64,000 bases of DNA from Saccharothrix sp. HUAS TT1 (GTDB lineage: Bacteria > Actinomycetota > Actinomycetes > Mycobacteriales > Pseudonocardiaceae). Below, one piece after another: positions 34,606 to 43,034 of this stretch. A model generated the notes under the pieces. It was not told where the DNA came from, made no database searches, and was given only the letters and a program-made list of their open reading frames with translations. The stretch spans positions 6,572,001-6,636,000 of the forward strand of contig NZ_CP160453.1 of NCBI RefSeq assembly GCF_040744945.1, written 5' to 3'. Position 1 is the stretch's first letter. Each line of letters opens with the position of its first letter. The translations under genes were made by a program, and so were the position numbers.

Positions 34606-35784
34606 GTGACCGTTCCCGAGATCGACCTGACCGACCCCGAAGTGCTGCTCGACCCGTTCACCGCCCACGGGGAGGCGCGCGAGAAGTGCCCGGTGGCGCG
34701 GACGCACGTGCCCGGAATGGGCGACATGTGGATCGTCACCCAGCACGAGGACGCCAAGGCGGTGCTCGGCGACCCGCGCTTCGAGCTGAACGCCAACAGC
34801 TTCATGAGCCTGCCGGGCATCCCCGAGCACGTCCGGCCCTACCTGCGCACGATGTCCGAGCTGAACGGCCCCGAGCACGTCCGGCTGCGCCGGCTGGCCG
34901 CGCCCGCGTTCACCGCCCGCCGGGCCGAGGACTTCCGCCCGCGCATCGAGGCGATCGTGTCCGCGCTGCTCGACGCCCTGCCCGAAGGCGACGCGGTGGA
35001 CCTGGCGGAGCACTTCGCCCGCCCGCTGCCGATGGACGTGATCTGCGAGCTGGTCGGCATCCCCGCCGAGGACCGGCCGCGCTGGCGCGAGTACGGCGCG
35101 GCCGTGGTCGGCGGCTTCGGACCGGCGTTCGTCGCGGCCATCCCGGGGATCGTCGAAGGCGCGATCGCGGCCGTGGAGCGCCGACGGGCGGCGCCGGCGG
35201 ACGACCTGATCTCCCAGCTGCTGCGGGCGCAGGGCGAGGACGGCGACCGCCTCAGCGACGCGGAGCTGGTCACGCTGGTCTGGCAGCTGGTGCTGGCCGG
35301 GCAGACGCCGGCCAACCTCGTCGTCAACGGCCTCGAAGCGCTGCTCACCCACCCCGACCAGCTCGCCGCGGTGCGCGCGGACCCCGGCTCGGTGCCGCGC
35401 GCGGTCGAGGAGCTGACCCGGTGGGTCGGGCCGCAGCTGCTCACCGCGCCCCGGTTCGCGCTGGAGGAGGTGGCGTTCGGCGACGTGGTGATCGGCAAGG
35501 GCGAGCCGGTGATGACCTCGATCGCGGCGGCCAACCGCGACCCGCGGGCGTACACCGCGCCGGACGAGCTGGACGTCACCCGCACGCCCCGGGTCGGGCA
35601 CCTCGGCTACTCGCACGGCGCGCACTTCTGCCTCGGGGCGGCGTTCGCCAGGGTGCAGACCCAGGTCGCCCTGTCGGCCGTGCTGAGCCGCTTCCCCGAC
35701 CTGGCACTGGCCGAGACGCCACGCCCGACGCCGGACGGCGGCACGTGGCGGTTGGCGTCGCTGGTGGTGAGCGTCAGGGGCTGA
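34606..35784 (+). CDS. Cytochrome P450 (1)
   Basis: Encodes 392 residues. The heme-thiolate loop is LGYSHGAHFCLGAAFARV, the ExxR is in AVEELTRWV, and the PERF-like region is ANRDPRAYTAPDELDVTR. In helix I the usual AG-x-(E/D)-T reads LVLAGQTPANLVV, so the acid-alcohol pair is altered. This may mean unusual oxygen activation or a peroxide- or substrate-assisted reaction. GGAGG (34595-34599) lies 6 nt before GTG 34606; earlier in-frame starts lie inside the operator or the divergent gene. Probably controlled by the divergent TetR. Substrate unknown; no ferredoxin is adjacent. Confidence 0.92.
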   Translation: MTVPEIDLTDPEVLLDPFTAHGEAREKCPVARTHVPGMGDMWIVTQHEDAKAVLGDPRFELNANSFMSLPGIPEHVRPYLRTMSELNGPEHVRLRRLAAPAFTARRAEDFRPRIEAIVSALLDALPEGDAVDLAEHFARPLPMDVICELVGIPAEDRPRWREYGAAVVGGFGPAFVAAIPGIVEGAIAAVERRRAAPADDLISQLLRAQGEDGDRLSDAELVTLVWQLVLAGQTPANLVVNGLEALLTHPDQLAAVRADPGSVPRAVEELTRWVGPQLLTAPRFALEEVAFGDVVIGKGEPVMTSIAAANRDPRAYTAPDELDVTRTPRVGHLGYSHGAHFCLGAAFARVQTQVALSAVLSRFPDLALAETPRPTPDGGTWRLASLVVSVRG

Positions 35785-36103
35785 AGAACCGGTCGAAGAC
35801 CTCGTCGGCGACCACCTCGACACCCCGGCCGTCCGTGTCGACCACCAGATCCGCCCCGGGCGGCGGTGGCGTGACGAAGGTGCTCTGAGCCAGGTCGACG
35901 TACGCGCTCTTGGCGGTGGTCACGAGCCGGCTGAGCACCGCCCAGCCCACCGCCGACTTGCCCACCGCGCGCGGCCGGTCGTGTCCACGGTGAAGTCGGC
36001 GAACTTGACCCGGTGGTTCCCCAGCCAGCATCCGGTAGACCCGCCGGCCGACCGTCGACTTGCCGACGCCCGAGGGGCCCAGCAGCCAGAGGACGGCGGT
36101 CAT
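35774..36103 (-). pseudogene. Collapsed P-loop ATP-binding protein
   Basis: A 109-residue frame from ATG 36103. It begins like a P-loop kinase or nucleotide-binding protein (VLWLLGPSGVGKSTVGRRVY). Instead of continuing to a normal 180-residue protein it runs into a second Walker-like stretch (GKSAVGWAVLSRLV), then SAYVDLAQSTFV, and jumps to an end piece GADLVVDTDGRGVEVVADEVF. The pieces look like the start and end of one gene, or of two similar genes, joined by deletion. The stop overlaps the 3' end of P450 (1) by 11 bp. It lies between two P450 genes and might still be translated, but is unlikely to be a working enzyme. Confidence 0.55.
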
Positions 36104-36202
36104 CCGGCGGAGCGCGGTTCGGCCCGGTCCGGCGGGACGACCGGGTTTCCGACCCCGCAGCCCTGCCTTGAACCTTTCTCGCGTTCGCGCCACGGTGGTG
36201 GT

Positions 36203-37501
36203 ATGCCGTCCACGGTGAAGAACGCGACGCTGCTGCTCCTGGGGCGCACCATCGTCCGGGCGCAGGCGCTCCTCGGCGACCCCGCCGCCCGGCTGTTCGG
36301 GCTGAGCCCGAACCGCGACCCCTACCCCGTCTACGAGTCGGTGCGGCGGCAGGGCGCGCTGGTGAAGAGCAGGATGGGGCTGTACCTCACCCCCTCGCAC
36401 GAGCTGTGCTCGTCGCTGCTGCGCGACCCCGGCTTCGGCCCGCTGCCGGCGGGCGCGCTGTCGCCCGTCGACTCGACGGTCGAGGTGGCCGGGCGGCGGC
36501 TGGTGAACCCGGTCGAGGAGTCCTTCCTGGTGCTCAACCCGCCCGACCACACCCGGCTGCGCCGGCTCGTCGCGCCCTGGTTCACGCCGCGCGGGCTGCG
36601 CGCGCAGGCCGCGACCGTGGAACGGGTGGTCGAGGAGTACCTGGACGAGGTGGCGGACCGGCGGACGTTCGACCTGGTCGGCGACTTCGCGGCCAGGGTG
36701 CCGATCCAGGTGATCGCCGACCTGCTCGGCGTGCCCGGCGCGGACCACGCGGCGTTCGCCCGGTGGGGCAAGGCGTTGGTCAACGCGCTCGACGGCGTGC
36801 GGGACCTGCGCGAGGTGCACGCGCTGCACACGGCGCTGCGCGAGTTCGAGGAGTTCCTGGACGACCTGATCGCGCGCCGGCGGAGGCGCCCCGGCGGGGA
36901 CGACGTCGTGTCCGCGCTGGTGGCCCACGACGACCTGACCCGGGAGGACCTGATCGCCACCACGGAGCTGCTGCTGGTGGCCGGGTTCGAGACCACGGTG
37001 AACCTGATCGGCAACTCGGTGCTCGCGGTGCTGGGCGACCAGGAGGTGCGCGAACGCCTGCTCGCCGACCCCGGTCACGCCGACGCCGTCGTGGAGGAGA
37101 CGCTGCGGCACGACCCGCCGGTGCAGTACACCGTGCGGGTGCCGTTCGAGACGACCGAGGTCGCGGGCGTCCGGGTGCCGCGCGGCGCGCCGATCATGCT
37201 GATGCTGGCGGCGGCCAACCGCGACCCGGCGGTGTTCGCCGACCCGCACCGGTTCGACCCCGGCCGCGCGGACGTCCGCGAGCACCTGGCGTTCTCGTCC
37301 GGCATCCACTACTGCCTGGGCGCGGGACTGGCCAGGATGGAGGGTGCGGCGGCGCTGCGCGGGTTGTTCCGCCGCTTCCCGGACCTGAGGGCCGCGGGCC
37401 GGGTGAGCCGGCGCGCGTCGCGGGTGATCCGCGGCGCGGCGCGGTTCCCGGTGACCACCGGCGCGAAAAAACAACACCCGATCGGGCAAACCACCGGCTG
37501 A
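36203..37501 (+). CDS. Cytochrome P450 (2)
   Basis: Encodes 432 residues. Helix I has the canonical LLVAGFETTVNL, ExxR is in VVEETLRHDPPV, and the heme-binding loop is LAFSSGIHYCLGAGLARM. ANRDPAVFADPHRFDPGR is the PERF region. An N-terminal hydrophobic stretch (ATLLLLGRTIVRAQALL) is longer than usual for a soluble bacterial P450. ATG 36203 is chosen because the upstream frame codes for no recognisable protein; the ribosome-binding site is weak. It ends 30 bp before a strong terminator. Unrelated in detail to P450 (1); substrate unknown. Confidence 0.92.
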   Translation: MPSTVKNATLLLLGRTIVRAQALLGDPAARLFGLSPNRDPYPVYESVRRQGALVKSRMGLYLTPSHELCSSLLRDPGFGPLPAGALSPVDSTVEVAGRRLVNPVEESFLVLNPPDHTRLRRLVAPWFTPRGLRAQAATVERVVEEYLDEVADRRTFDLVGDFAARVPIQVIADLLGVPGADHAAFARWGKALVNALDGVRDLREVHALHTALREFEEFLDDLIARRRRRPGGDDVVSALVAHDDLTREDLIATTELLLVAGFETTVNLIGNSVLAVLGDQEVRERLLADPGHADAVVEETLRHDPPVQYTVRVPFETTEVAGVRVPRGAPIMLMLAAANRDPAVFADPHRFDPGRADVREHLAFSSGIHYCLGAGLARMEGAAALRGLFRRFPDLRAAGRVSRRASRVIRGAARFPVTTGAKKQHPIGQTTG

Positions 37502-37531
37502 ACCACCGCGATGTGGTGCATGCTAGTAAAC

Positions 37532-37574
37532 GCGCAACGACCCGCCGCACCGCCGCCGCGGCGGGTCGTTGCGC
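37532..37574. terminator. 17-bp perfect hairpin after P450 (2)
   Basis: Arms 37532-37548 and 37558-37574 are perfectly complementary over 17 bp with a 9-nt loop; CTTTCC follows. It should stop P450 (2) transcription and also read-through from the HxlR remnant on the other strand. Confidence 0.85.
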
Positions 37575-37616
37575 CTTTCCGCACTGCTGCGGTCTTCCGG
37601 TGCGATCCGGCCGGTC

Positions 37617-37784
37617 TCAACTCCGCCGAGCGCCCGTGCGTTGCGCGGCGTCGTGCGCGAACCGGGCCTGGTCCGCCTTGATCTCGTACTCCACCCCGGG
37701 CGGCACTTCCGGGTGGTAGGTGCGCACGACCAAGCCGTCGCGCTCGAGTTGGCGCAGCCGCTGGGTGAGCACCTTGGGCGTGAT
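37617..37784 (-). pseudogene. HxlR-type regulator, 3' remnant
   Basis: The minus strand encodes about 55 residues: ITPKVLTQRLRQLERDGLVV, RTYHPEVPPGVEYEI and a tail. This is the recognition helix, wing and C-terminus of an HxlR winged-helix regulator, whose family consensus is roughly LTQRLRELEEDGLVxRTxYxExPPxVEYxL. The first ~50 residues, including the conserved Cys region, are gone. The frame instead opens onto the antisense of the NmrA-type gene. HxlR genes are often divergent from NmrA-like reductases, so a deletion has fused the two at about 37780. Confidence 0.7.
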
Positions 37785-38574
37785 CGTGGTGACCGGTGCG
37801 ACGGGGAACGTCGGTCGGGCCTTGGTGCGGGCGCTGGTCGGGGCGGGCGAGCGGGTCACCGCGGTGTCGCGCTCGATCTCGGCGGACGACGTGCCGGCGG
37901 GCATCCGCACCCTGCGGGCGGACCTGGCGGAACCGGACGGCCTACGACCCGCGCTCGACGGGGCCGCCGCGCTGTTCCTGCCGACCTCGGGCGAGTCCAC
38001 GGCCGCCGACGACAGCGCGGCCGCGTTGCGCGACGTCCTGGAACTCGCGGGGGCGGGCGGCGTCGAGCGGGTGGTGCTGCTGTCCTCGCAGGGCGTCGGG
38101 ACCGGGCGCCACTCGCCGCGCCTGGAGGACGTGGTCGAGCGGTCGGGTCCGGAGTGGACGGTGCTCCGGCCCGGCGGCTTCGCCTCGAACGCCTTCGCGT
38201 GGGCTTCGGCGGTCCGCGAGCAGCGGTTGGTCGCGGCACCGTTCGCGGACGTCACCCTGCCCGTCGTCGACCCGGACGACATCGCCGAGGTCGCGACCGC
38301 CGCGTTGCGGGAGCCGGGTCACGCCGGGCGGACCTACGTGCTGACCGGTCCGGAAGCCGTTTCGCCGCGGCAGCAGGCGGCGGCGATCGGCGCCGCGCTC
38401 GGCGAGCCGGTCCGGTTCGCCGAACTCACCCGCGCTCCTCACCGGCCCGCACGTCAGTCCACGCCCTGCATCAACCGGTGGATGGCCTTCGTCGCCACGA
38501 CCAGCGCCACGCCCAGGCCGATCGCCACCGCGCCCAGCACGCCGAAGTACGCCACGGCGTTCTCGTCGCTGTAG
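37780..38574 (+). pseudogene. NmrA-like NAD(P)-binding protein, 3'-truncated
   Basis: Starting at GTG 37780 the frame gives VIVVTGATGNVGRALVRALV, a normal Rossmann start for the NmrA/SDR-a5 group. It continues through LSSQGVGTGRHSPR, WTVLRPGGFASNAFAW, PVVDPDDIAEVATAAL and YVLTGPEAVSPRQQAAAI to VRFAELT (about 38435). There the similarity ends. The last ~45 codons are simply the antisense of the POT transporter 3' end, so roughly the final 50-60 native residues are missing. The 5' end abuts an HxlR remnant with no promoter space. Probably a relic, though the coenzyme domain is intact. Confidence 0.6.
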
Positions 38575-39929
38575 AACCGGACCACGATCGCGCCGACGCC
38601 CGAGCCGGCCGCCGTGGCCAGGAACCACAGGCCCATGGTCTGCGACGCGAACGCGCGCGGCGCGAGCTTCGTCGTCACGGACAGGCCCACCGGCGACAGC
38701 AGCAGCTCGCCGCACGTCATCACCAGGTACATCAGCACCAACCACAGGAAGCTCACCCGCACCGACGGGTCACCCTGACTGGCGACCATCATCAGCAGGA
38801 ACGACAAGCCGACCAGCAGCAGCGCGTAGCCGAACTTGCGCGGCGTCGCGGGCTGGCGGTGGGCCAGCTTCACCCACAGCAGGGCGAACAGCGGGGCCAC
38901 CGCGATGATCATCACCGGGTTGATCGACTGGATGAACGACGGCGGGAACTCCAGGCCGAGGAACCTGTTGTCCACCCTGGTGTCGGCGAACGCGGCGATC
39001 ACCGTGGCGCTCTGCTCGAACAGCAGCCAGAACATCGCCGCCGCGATGAACAGCGGGATGTAGGCGATCACCCGGGACCGCTCCACCGACGTGGTGCGCC
39101 GGCTGCGGATCATCACCGTGAAGTAGCCGATCGGCAGCAGCACCGACAGCAGGCTGATCAGGTTGATCACGCCCTCCGCGCCCAGCACGCCGAGCACGAC
39201 CAGCAGCGCCACCAGGGCCACCACGCCCAGCGCGACAGCGGTGATCCGGCCGATCACCCGGCCGCGCTCGGCCGGGGGCAGCGGGAACGGCGGCTCGGCG
39301 GCCGAGTCGCCGAGGCCGCGCCGACCGAGCCGGTACACGACCAGGCCGAGCGCCATGCCGACCGCCGCCGCGCCGAAGCCCAGGTGCCAGTCGTACTTCT
39401 CGCCCAGGACGCCGCACACCAGCGGCGCGAGGAAGCCGCCGAGGTTGATCCCCATGTAGAAGATCGTGAAGCCAGAGTCGCGGCGCGGGTCCTGCCGGTC
39501 GTACAGCCCGCCGACCACGGTCGAGATATTCGGCTTGAGCAGGCCGGTGCCGAGCACGATCAGGACCAGGCCGGTGTAGACGCCCGCCACCCCGATCGGC
39601 AACGCCAGCGCGACGTGCCCGAGCATGATGAGCACGCCGCCGTAAAAGACGGCGCGTTGACCGCCCAGCACCCGGTCGGCCAGCCAGCCCCCCGCGACAC
39701 CGGACATGTAGACCGACGAGCCGTAGATGGCGACGAGCGACAGCGCGAAGCTCTTGTCGAGCCCGAGCGCTCCTTCGGCGGTGGAGCGGTACAGGTAGTA
39801 GGCGAGGATCGCCTTCATCCCGTAGTAGGAGAAGCGCTCCCACAGCTCGGTGAAGAACAGCGTGGACAGTCCTCGGGGGTGGCCGAAGAAGCCCCGCTGC
39901 GGTGCGGAGACGGCGCTCGTGGCGCTCAC
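38454..39929 (-). CDS. POT/PTR family proton-coupled peptide transporter
   Basis: Encodes 491 residues with about fourteen hydrophobic helices. The E-x-x-E-R-F-x-Y-Y motif is in TELWERFSYYGMKAIL (proton coupling), and GTGLLKPNISTVVGGLY and FTIFYMGINLGGFLAPLVCG are the PTR2 signatures. It imports di- and tripeptides. GGAGG lies 5 nt before GTG 39929. The 3' end invades the truncated NmrA-like gene on the other strand. It stands alone, divergent from the DinB-like gene. Confidence 0.93.
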   Translation of the reverse strand: MSATSAVSAPQRGFFGHPRGLSTLFFTELWERFSYYGMKAILAYYLYRSTAEGALGLDKSFALSLVAIYGSSVYMSGVAGGWLADRVLGGQRAVFYGGVLIMLGHVALALPIGVAGVYTGLVLIVLGTGLLKPNISTVVGGLYDRQDPRRDSGFTIFYMGINLGGFLAPLVCGVLGEKYDWHLGFGAAAVGMALGLVVYRLGRRGLGDSAAEPPFPLPPAERGRVIGRITAVALGVVALVALLVVLGVLGAEGVINLISLLSVLLPIGYFTVMIRSRRTTSVERSRVIAYIPLFIAAAMFWLLFEQSATVIAAFADTRVDNRFLGLEFPPSFIQSINPVMIIAVAPLFALLWVKLAHRQPATPRKFGYALLLVGLSFLLMMVASQGDPSVRVSFLWLVLMYLVMTCGELLLSPVGLSVTTKLAPRAFASQTMGLWFLATAAGSGVGAIVVRFYSDENAVAYFGVLGAVAIGLGVALVVATKAIHRLMQGVD

Positions 39930-40078
39930 TGGTTCCTCCTGGTGTCAACGATGTCACCCTCGACGTGCCGAGTCACGTTACGCCGTATGGTCGTACTGCC
40001 AGAAATCCGCGTTGTGCCGAGTGGCCCAGCGCACAGTCCCGGGGTGCGGTCCGGTTCAACGTTTGGTGCACTCGTGGG

Positions 40079-40642
40079 GTGGATCTGATCGAGGCACACG
40101 GACGCGCGATGACGGAGTTCGACTCGCGGGTGCGCCAAGTGCGGCCCGAGCAGTGGGACTGGGACACGCCCTGCAAGGAGTGGTCGGTGCACGACCTGGT
40201 GAACCACCTGGTCAACGAACAGCTGTGGGCGCCGGAGCTGCTGGCGGGCTGCACGGTCGAGCAGGTGGGCGACCGGTTCGACGGCGACCAGCTCGGGGCC
40301 GACCCGCTGCACTCGTGGGTGCTGGCGGCGGCAGCGGCGCGCGAGGCGTGGATCGCGCCCAAGGCGCTGCTGAAACCGGTGCGCCTGAGCTACGGCCGGG
40401 CGACGGCGGTCGAGTACGGCTGGCAGATGACCTCCGACCTGGCCGTGCACGCCTGGGACCTGGCCCGCGCCCTCGGCGTGGACGAGCGGATCGACCAGGA
40501 CCTGGCGCAGGCGGTGCTCGACCACGTCACGCCGCACGCCGAGGCGTGGGCGGCGAGCGGGATGTTCAACCCGCCGGTGCCGGTGCCCGACGACGCGGAC
40601 CCGCAGACGAAGCTGGTCGCGTTGCTGGGCCGCACGCCGTAA
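40079..40642 (+). CDS. TIGR03086/maleylpyruvate isomerase-like DinB-fold protein
   Basis: Encodes 187 residues. The N-terminal helical bundle has DWDTPCKEWSVHDLVNHLVN, where the histidines are possible metal ligands, and WQMTSDLAVHAWDLARALGV is the third metal-ligand helix. It belongs to the TIGR03086 group of mycothiol-dependent-like DinB proteins, whose reactions are mostly unknown. GTG 40079 starts the conserved part; no clear ribosome-binding site precedes it. It ends 13 bp before a strong terminator. Confidence 0.82.
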   Translation: MDLIEAHGRAMTEFDSRVRQVRPEQWDWDTPCKEWSVHDLVNHLVNEQLWAPELLAGCTVEQVGDRFDGDQLGADPLHSWVLAAAAAREAWIAPKALLKPVRLSYGRATAVEYGWQMTSDLAVHAWDLARALGVDERIDQDLAQAVLDHVTPHAEAWAASGMFNPPVPVPDDADPQTKLVALLGRTP

Positions 40643-40655
40643 CGACCGCTGTCCA

Positions 40656-40688
40656 CCGAGGGGGAGCCCATCGGGGGCTCCCCCTCGG
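40656..40688 (+). terminator. 14-bp perfect hairpin after the DinB-like gene
   Basis: Arms 40656-40669 and 40675-40688 pair over 14 bp with a 5-nt loop, 13 bp after the stop. Confidence 0.85.
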
Positions 40689-40951
40689 CTCATTCCTTGG
40701 CACGGGCGGGGCCCCCGTGGCCAAGTCCCGTTCGCGTGCGCCCCATTCCGCCCACTTCCCCCGACCGGGCGAAACGGGACGCACCTCCCCCTCGCCGGTG
40801 CGCGGTCCCCGACACCTCGACGCACACCACAGTGATAGCCCGCGCGGCGTTGTCAGAGGTCGGCCCGCGGCACCTGACAACACTTCCCGGACAACGGCGC
40901 GGGCCCGCCGCGAGGTGCGGCGAGGCCCGGCGAGGTGGTCGGACGTGCGGG
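40689..40951. other. Non-coding stretch between terminator and DUF4262 gene
   Basis: No frame here shows host-like codon use or recognisable protein. It holds an 8-bp inverted repeat, GTTGTCAG (40849-40856) and CTGACAAC (40874-40881), separated by 17 bp. This could be a protein-binding site or the remains of an element; nothing else stands out. Confidence 0.4.
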
Positions 40952-41467
40952 TCAGGGGCCGGTGACGCCCGGCTCCCAGCTCTCCGGCCGACCGGTCTCG
41001 GTCAGCAGCAGCTGCCAGTCGCCGAAGCCCATCGGCGCGTCGTGGTGCCACGGGAAGCGGCCTTCCGCGGTCGGCAGGATGATCTGCACGGCGGCGAAGT
41101 CGCCCTTGCCGTAGAGCAGGAACGCGCTGCCGAAGAACTCCGGGTAGAAGCCCTTGAACACCCGTTCGAAGGTGACCGGCACGCCCTCGAAGAAGTCGTG
41201 GTAGAGCCGGCCCGGCACGAACCGCTCGCCCCTGCGGGCCCGGTCGACGTAGGCGCGGATGAGCACCTGGGCGTGCTCGGGCGGCAGGCCCAGCACCACC
41301 GCCTCGGCGACGCCGAACCGGCGCCACGCGCCGACGGAGAACGAGTACCCGGCCCCCTCGGCGTCCTCGGGCACGCTGACGACGGCGTGGCCGTGCTGCT
41401 CGGCCTGCGTCAGCAGCCAGTTGCGCAGGTTGATGTCCGCGACGGAGGGGCCGGTGGGGTTCGACAC
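40952..41467 (-). CDS. DUF4262 domain protein
   Basis: Encodes 171 residues. The N-terminal NLRNWLLTQAEQHGHAVVSV, then YSFSVGAWRRFGVAEAVVLGLP and FKGFYPEFFGSAFLLYGKGDF, match the DUF4262 family of unknown function, often encoded as single genes or near toxins. FPWHHDAPMGFGDWQ is conserved near the end. GTG start 41467; monocistronic between two non-coding stretches. Confidence 0.8.
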   Translation of the reverse strand: MSNPTGPSVADINLRNWLLTQAEQHGHAVVSVPEDAEGAGYSFSVGAWRRFGVAEAVVLGLPPEHAQVLIRAYVDRARRGERFVPGRLYHDFFEGVPVTFERVFKGFYPEFFGSAFLLYGKGDFAAVQIILPTAEGRFPWHHDAPMGFGDWQLLLTETGRPESWEPGVTGP

Positions 41468-41527
41468 CCCGCCATTGTGCCCGTCCCGCCGTCAACCCGG
41501 CATGAGCGCGGCGCCGGCCCGACGACG

Positions 41528-41559
41528 AGCCCCGCGCCGGCCGGGGCCGACGCGGGGCT
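41528..41559 (-). terminator. Hairpin after yebC
   Basis: Arms of 9 bp (41528-41536 and 41551-41559) with a 14-nt loop, 24 bp beyond the yebC stop on the minus strand. Confidence 0.6.
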
Positions 41560-41582
41560 TGGTGGAACCGCTGCGGGCGAGG

Positions 41583-42332
41583 TCAGCCGACCTCGGCCAT
41601 CACCTCGTCGGACACGTCGAAGTTGGCGAAGACGTTCTGCACGTCGTCGCAGTCCTCCAGCGCGTCGATCAGCTTGAAGATCTTCCGCGCGCCCTCGGCC
41701 TCCAGCTGCACCGACACCGACGGCAGGAAGTTCGCCTCCGCCGACTCGTAGTCGTACCCCGCCTCCTGGAGCGCCTTGCGCACCGCGACGAGGTCACCGG
41801 CCTCCGACACGACCTCGTAGCTCTCGCCGAGGTCGTTGACCTCCTCGGCGCCCGCGTCGAGGACGGCCATCAGCACGTCGTCCTCGCTCAGGTCGCCCTT
41901 CGGCACGATCACGACGCCCTTGCGGGTGAACATGTAGGACACCGAGCCGGGGTCGGCCATCGAGCCGCCGTTGCGCGACATCGCGGTGCGGACCTCGGAC
42001 GCGGCCCGGTTGCGGTTGTCGGTCAGGCACTCGACCAGCACCGCCACGCCGTTGGGGCCGTAGCCCTCGTACATGATGGTCTGCCAGTCCGCGCCACCCG
42101 CCTCCTCACCACCGCCGCGCTTGCGGGCGCGCTCGATGTTGTCCAGCGGCACGGAGTTCTTCCGGGCCTTCTGGATGGCGTCGTACAGGGTCGGGTTGCC
42201 GTCGGGGTCGCCCCCGCCGGTCCGGGCCGCCACCTCGATGTTCTTGATCAGCCGCGCGAAGAGCTTGCCGCGCTTGGCGTCGATTGCGGCCTTCTTGTGC
42301 TTGGTGGTCGCCCACTTTGAGTGGCCGCTCAT
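41583..42332 (-). CDS. yebC: YebC/PmpR family translation or transcription factor
   Basis: Encodes 249 residues, the typical length. It begins [20 protein letters not shown], followed by [41 protein letters not shown] splits over domain 2, and [12 protein letters not shown] is conserved. YebC proteins act on ribosomes at proline-rich sequences or as regulators. It lies 19 bp after pdxT, the usual actinobacterial order pdxS-pdxT-yebC, but pdxS is displaced here (49142-50050) and ruvC does not follow. Confidence 0.95.
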   Translation of the reverse strand: MSGHSKWATTKHKKAAIDAKRGKLFARLIKNIEVAARTGGGDPDGNPTLYDAIQKARKNSVPLDNIERARKRGGGEEAGGADWQTIMYEGYGPNGVAVLVECLTDNRNRAASEVRTAMSRNGGSMADPGSVSYMFTRKGVVIVPKGDLSEDDVLMAVLDAGAEEVNDLGESYEVVSEAGDLVAVRKALQEAGYDYESAEANFLPSVSVQLEAEGARKIFKLIDALEDCDDVQNVFANFDVSDEVMAEVG

Positions 42333-42351
42333 TTCTCCTCCGTCGAATCAC

Positions 42352-42957
42352 TCAGCCCGCGGCACGGACCATGTCCACGAAAAGGCGGTGCACCCGCCCG
42401 TCACCGGTCAGTTCCGGGTGGAACGAGGTGGCGAGCACGTGCCCCTGCCGAACCGCGACGATCCTACCGGCGGCCGCTCCGGCGTCCTCGGATTCGGGCA
42501 CCCGGGCGAGTACTTCCACGTCCGAACCGGTCGACTCGACCCACGGGGCGCGGATGAACACCGCGTGCACGTCACCCACGTCGGTGAAGTCGAGATCGGC
42601 CTCGAAGGAATCGACCTGCCTGCCGAACGCGTTGCGCCGCACCACGATGTCGAGGCCGCCGAGCTGGTGCTGGTCCGGCCTGCCGTCCAGCACGCGGTCG
42701 GCGAGCAGGATCATCCCGGCGCACGACCCGTAGGCGGGCATGCCCTCCTTGATCCGCGCGCGCAGCGGCTCCAGCAGGTCGAACGTGGCGAGCAGCCGGC
42801 TGATGGCCGTCGACTCGCCGCCGGGCAGCACGACGCCGTCGACCTCGGCCAACTCCTCGGGCCTGCGGATCGGCCGGGCCAGCACGTCGGCCTCGGCCAG
42901 CGCGACCAGGTGCTCACGGACGTCGCCCTGCAGGGCGAGGACACCGACGACGGACAC
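42352..42957 (-). CDS. pdxT: Pyridoxal 5'-phosphate synthase glutaminase subunit
   Basis: Encodes 201 residues of a class I glutaminase. [16 protein letters not shown] is the start, [19 protein letters not shown] the oxyanion region, [16 protein letters not shown] the catalytic Cys, and [13 protein letters not shown] the His/Glu. It feeds ammonia to PdxS. AGGAGG precedes the GTG by 9 nt. The partner gene pdxS lies about 6.2 kb upstream on the same strand, so the two are not co-transcribed. Confidence 0.95.
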   Translation of the reverse strand: MSVVGVLALQGDVREHLVALAEADVLARPIRRPEELAEVDGVVLPGGESTAISRLLATFDLLEPLRARIKEGMPAYGSCAGMILLADRVLDGRPDQHQLGGLDIVVRRNAFGRQVDSFEADLDFTDVGDVHAVFIRAPWVESTGSDVEVLARVPESEDAGAAAGRIVAVRQGHVLATSFHPELTGDGRVHRLFVDMVRAAG

Positions 42958-42969
42958 GGCTGGGTTCCT

Positions 42970-42998
42970 CCTAGGTGAACTGCCACCAGCCTAGGTGA
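42970..42998 (-). promoter_or_regulatory. pdxT promoter region with TCACCTAGG direct repeat
   Basis: On the minus strand TCACCTAGG occurs twice, at 42998-42990 and 42978-42970, exactly 20 bp apart. The first copy includes TAGGCT (42994-42989), a possible -10 box; the second runs into the ribosome-binding site. Two helical turns between copies suggests an operator. This promoter sits where pdxS would be expected. Confidence 0.45.
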
Positions 42999-43001
42999 CC
43001 G

Positions 43002-43034
43002 GGCCGGACGGGTGCTCGTGGCACCCGTCCGGCC
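43002..43034. terminator. 14-bp perfect hairpin upstream of pdxT
   Basis: Arms 43002-43015 and 43021-43034 with a 5-nt loop. It blocks read-through from the gamma-lyase-like gene, or from whatever once lay between, into the pdxT promoter. Confidence 0.75.

Noticed and set aside
35981..36202. N-terminal extension of P450 (2) to 35981
   Set aside because: The extra residues match nothing in P450s and overlap the P-loop remnant on the other strand; ATG 36203 gives a normal P450 length.
40849..40881. GTTGTCAG/CTGACAAC inverted repeat considered as transposon ends or attachment site
   Set aside because: The 17 bp between the arms hold no gene and no target duplication is visible; most likely a chance or regulatory repeat.
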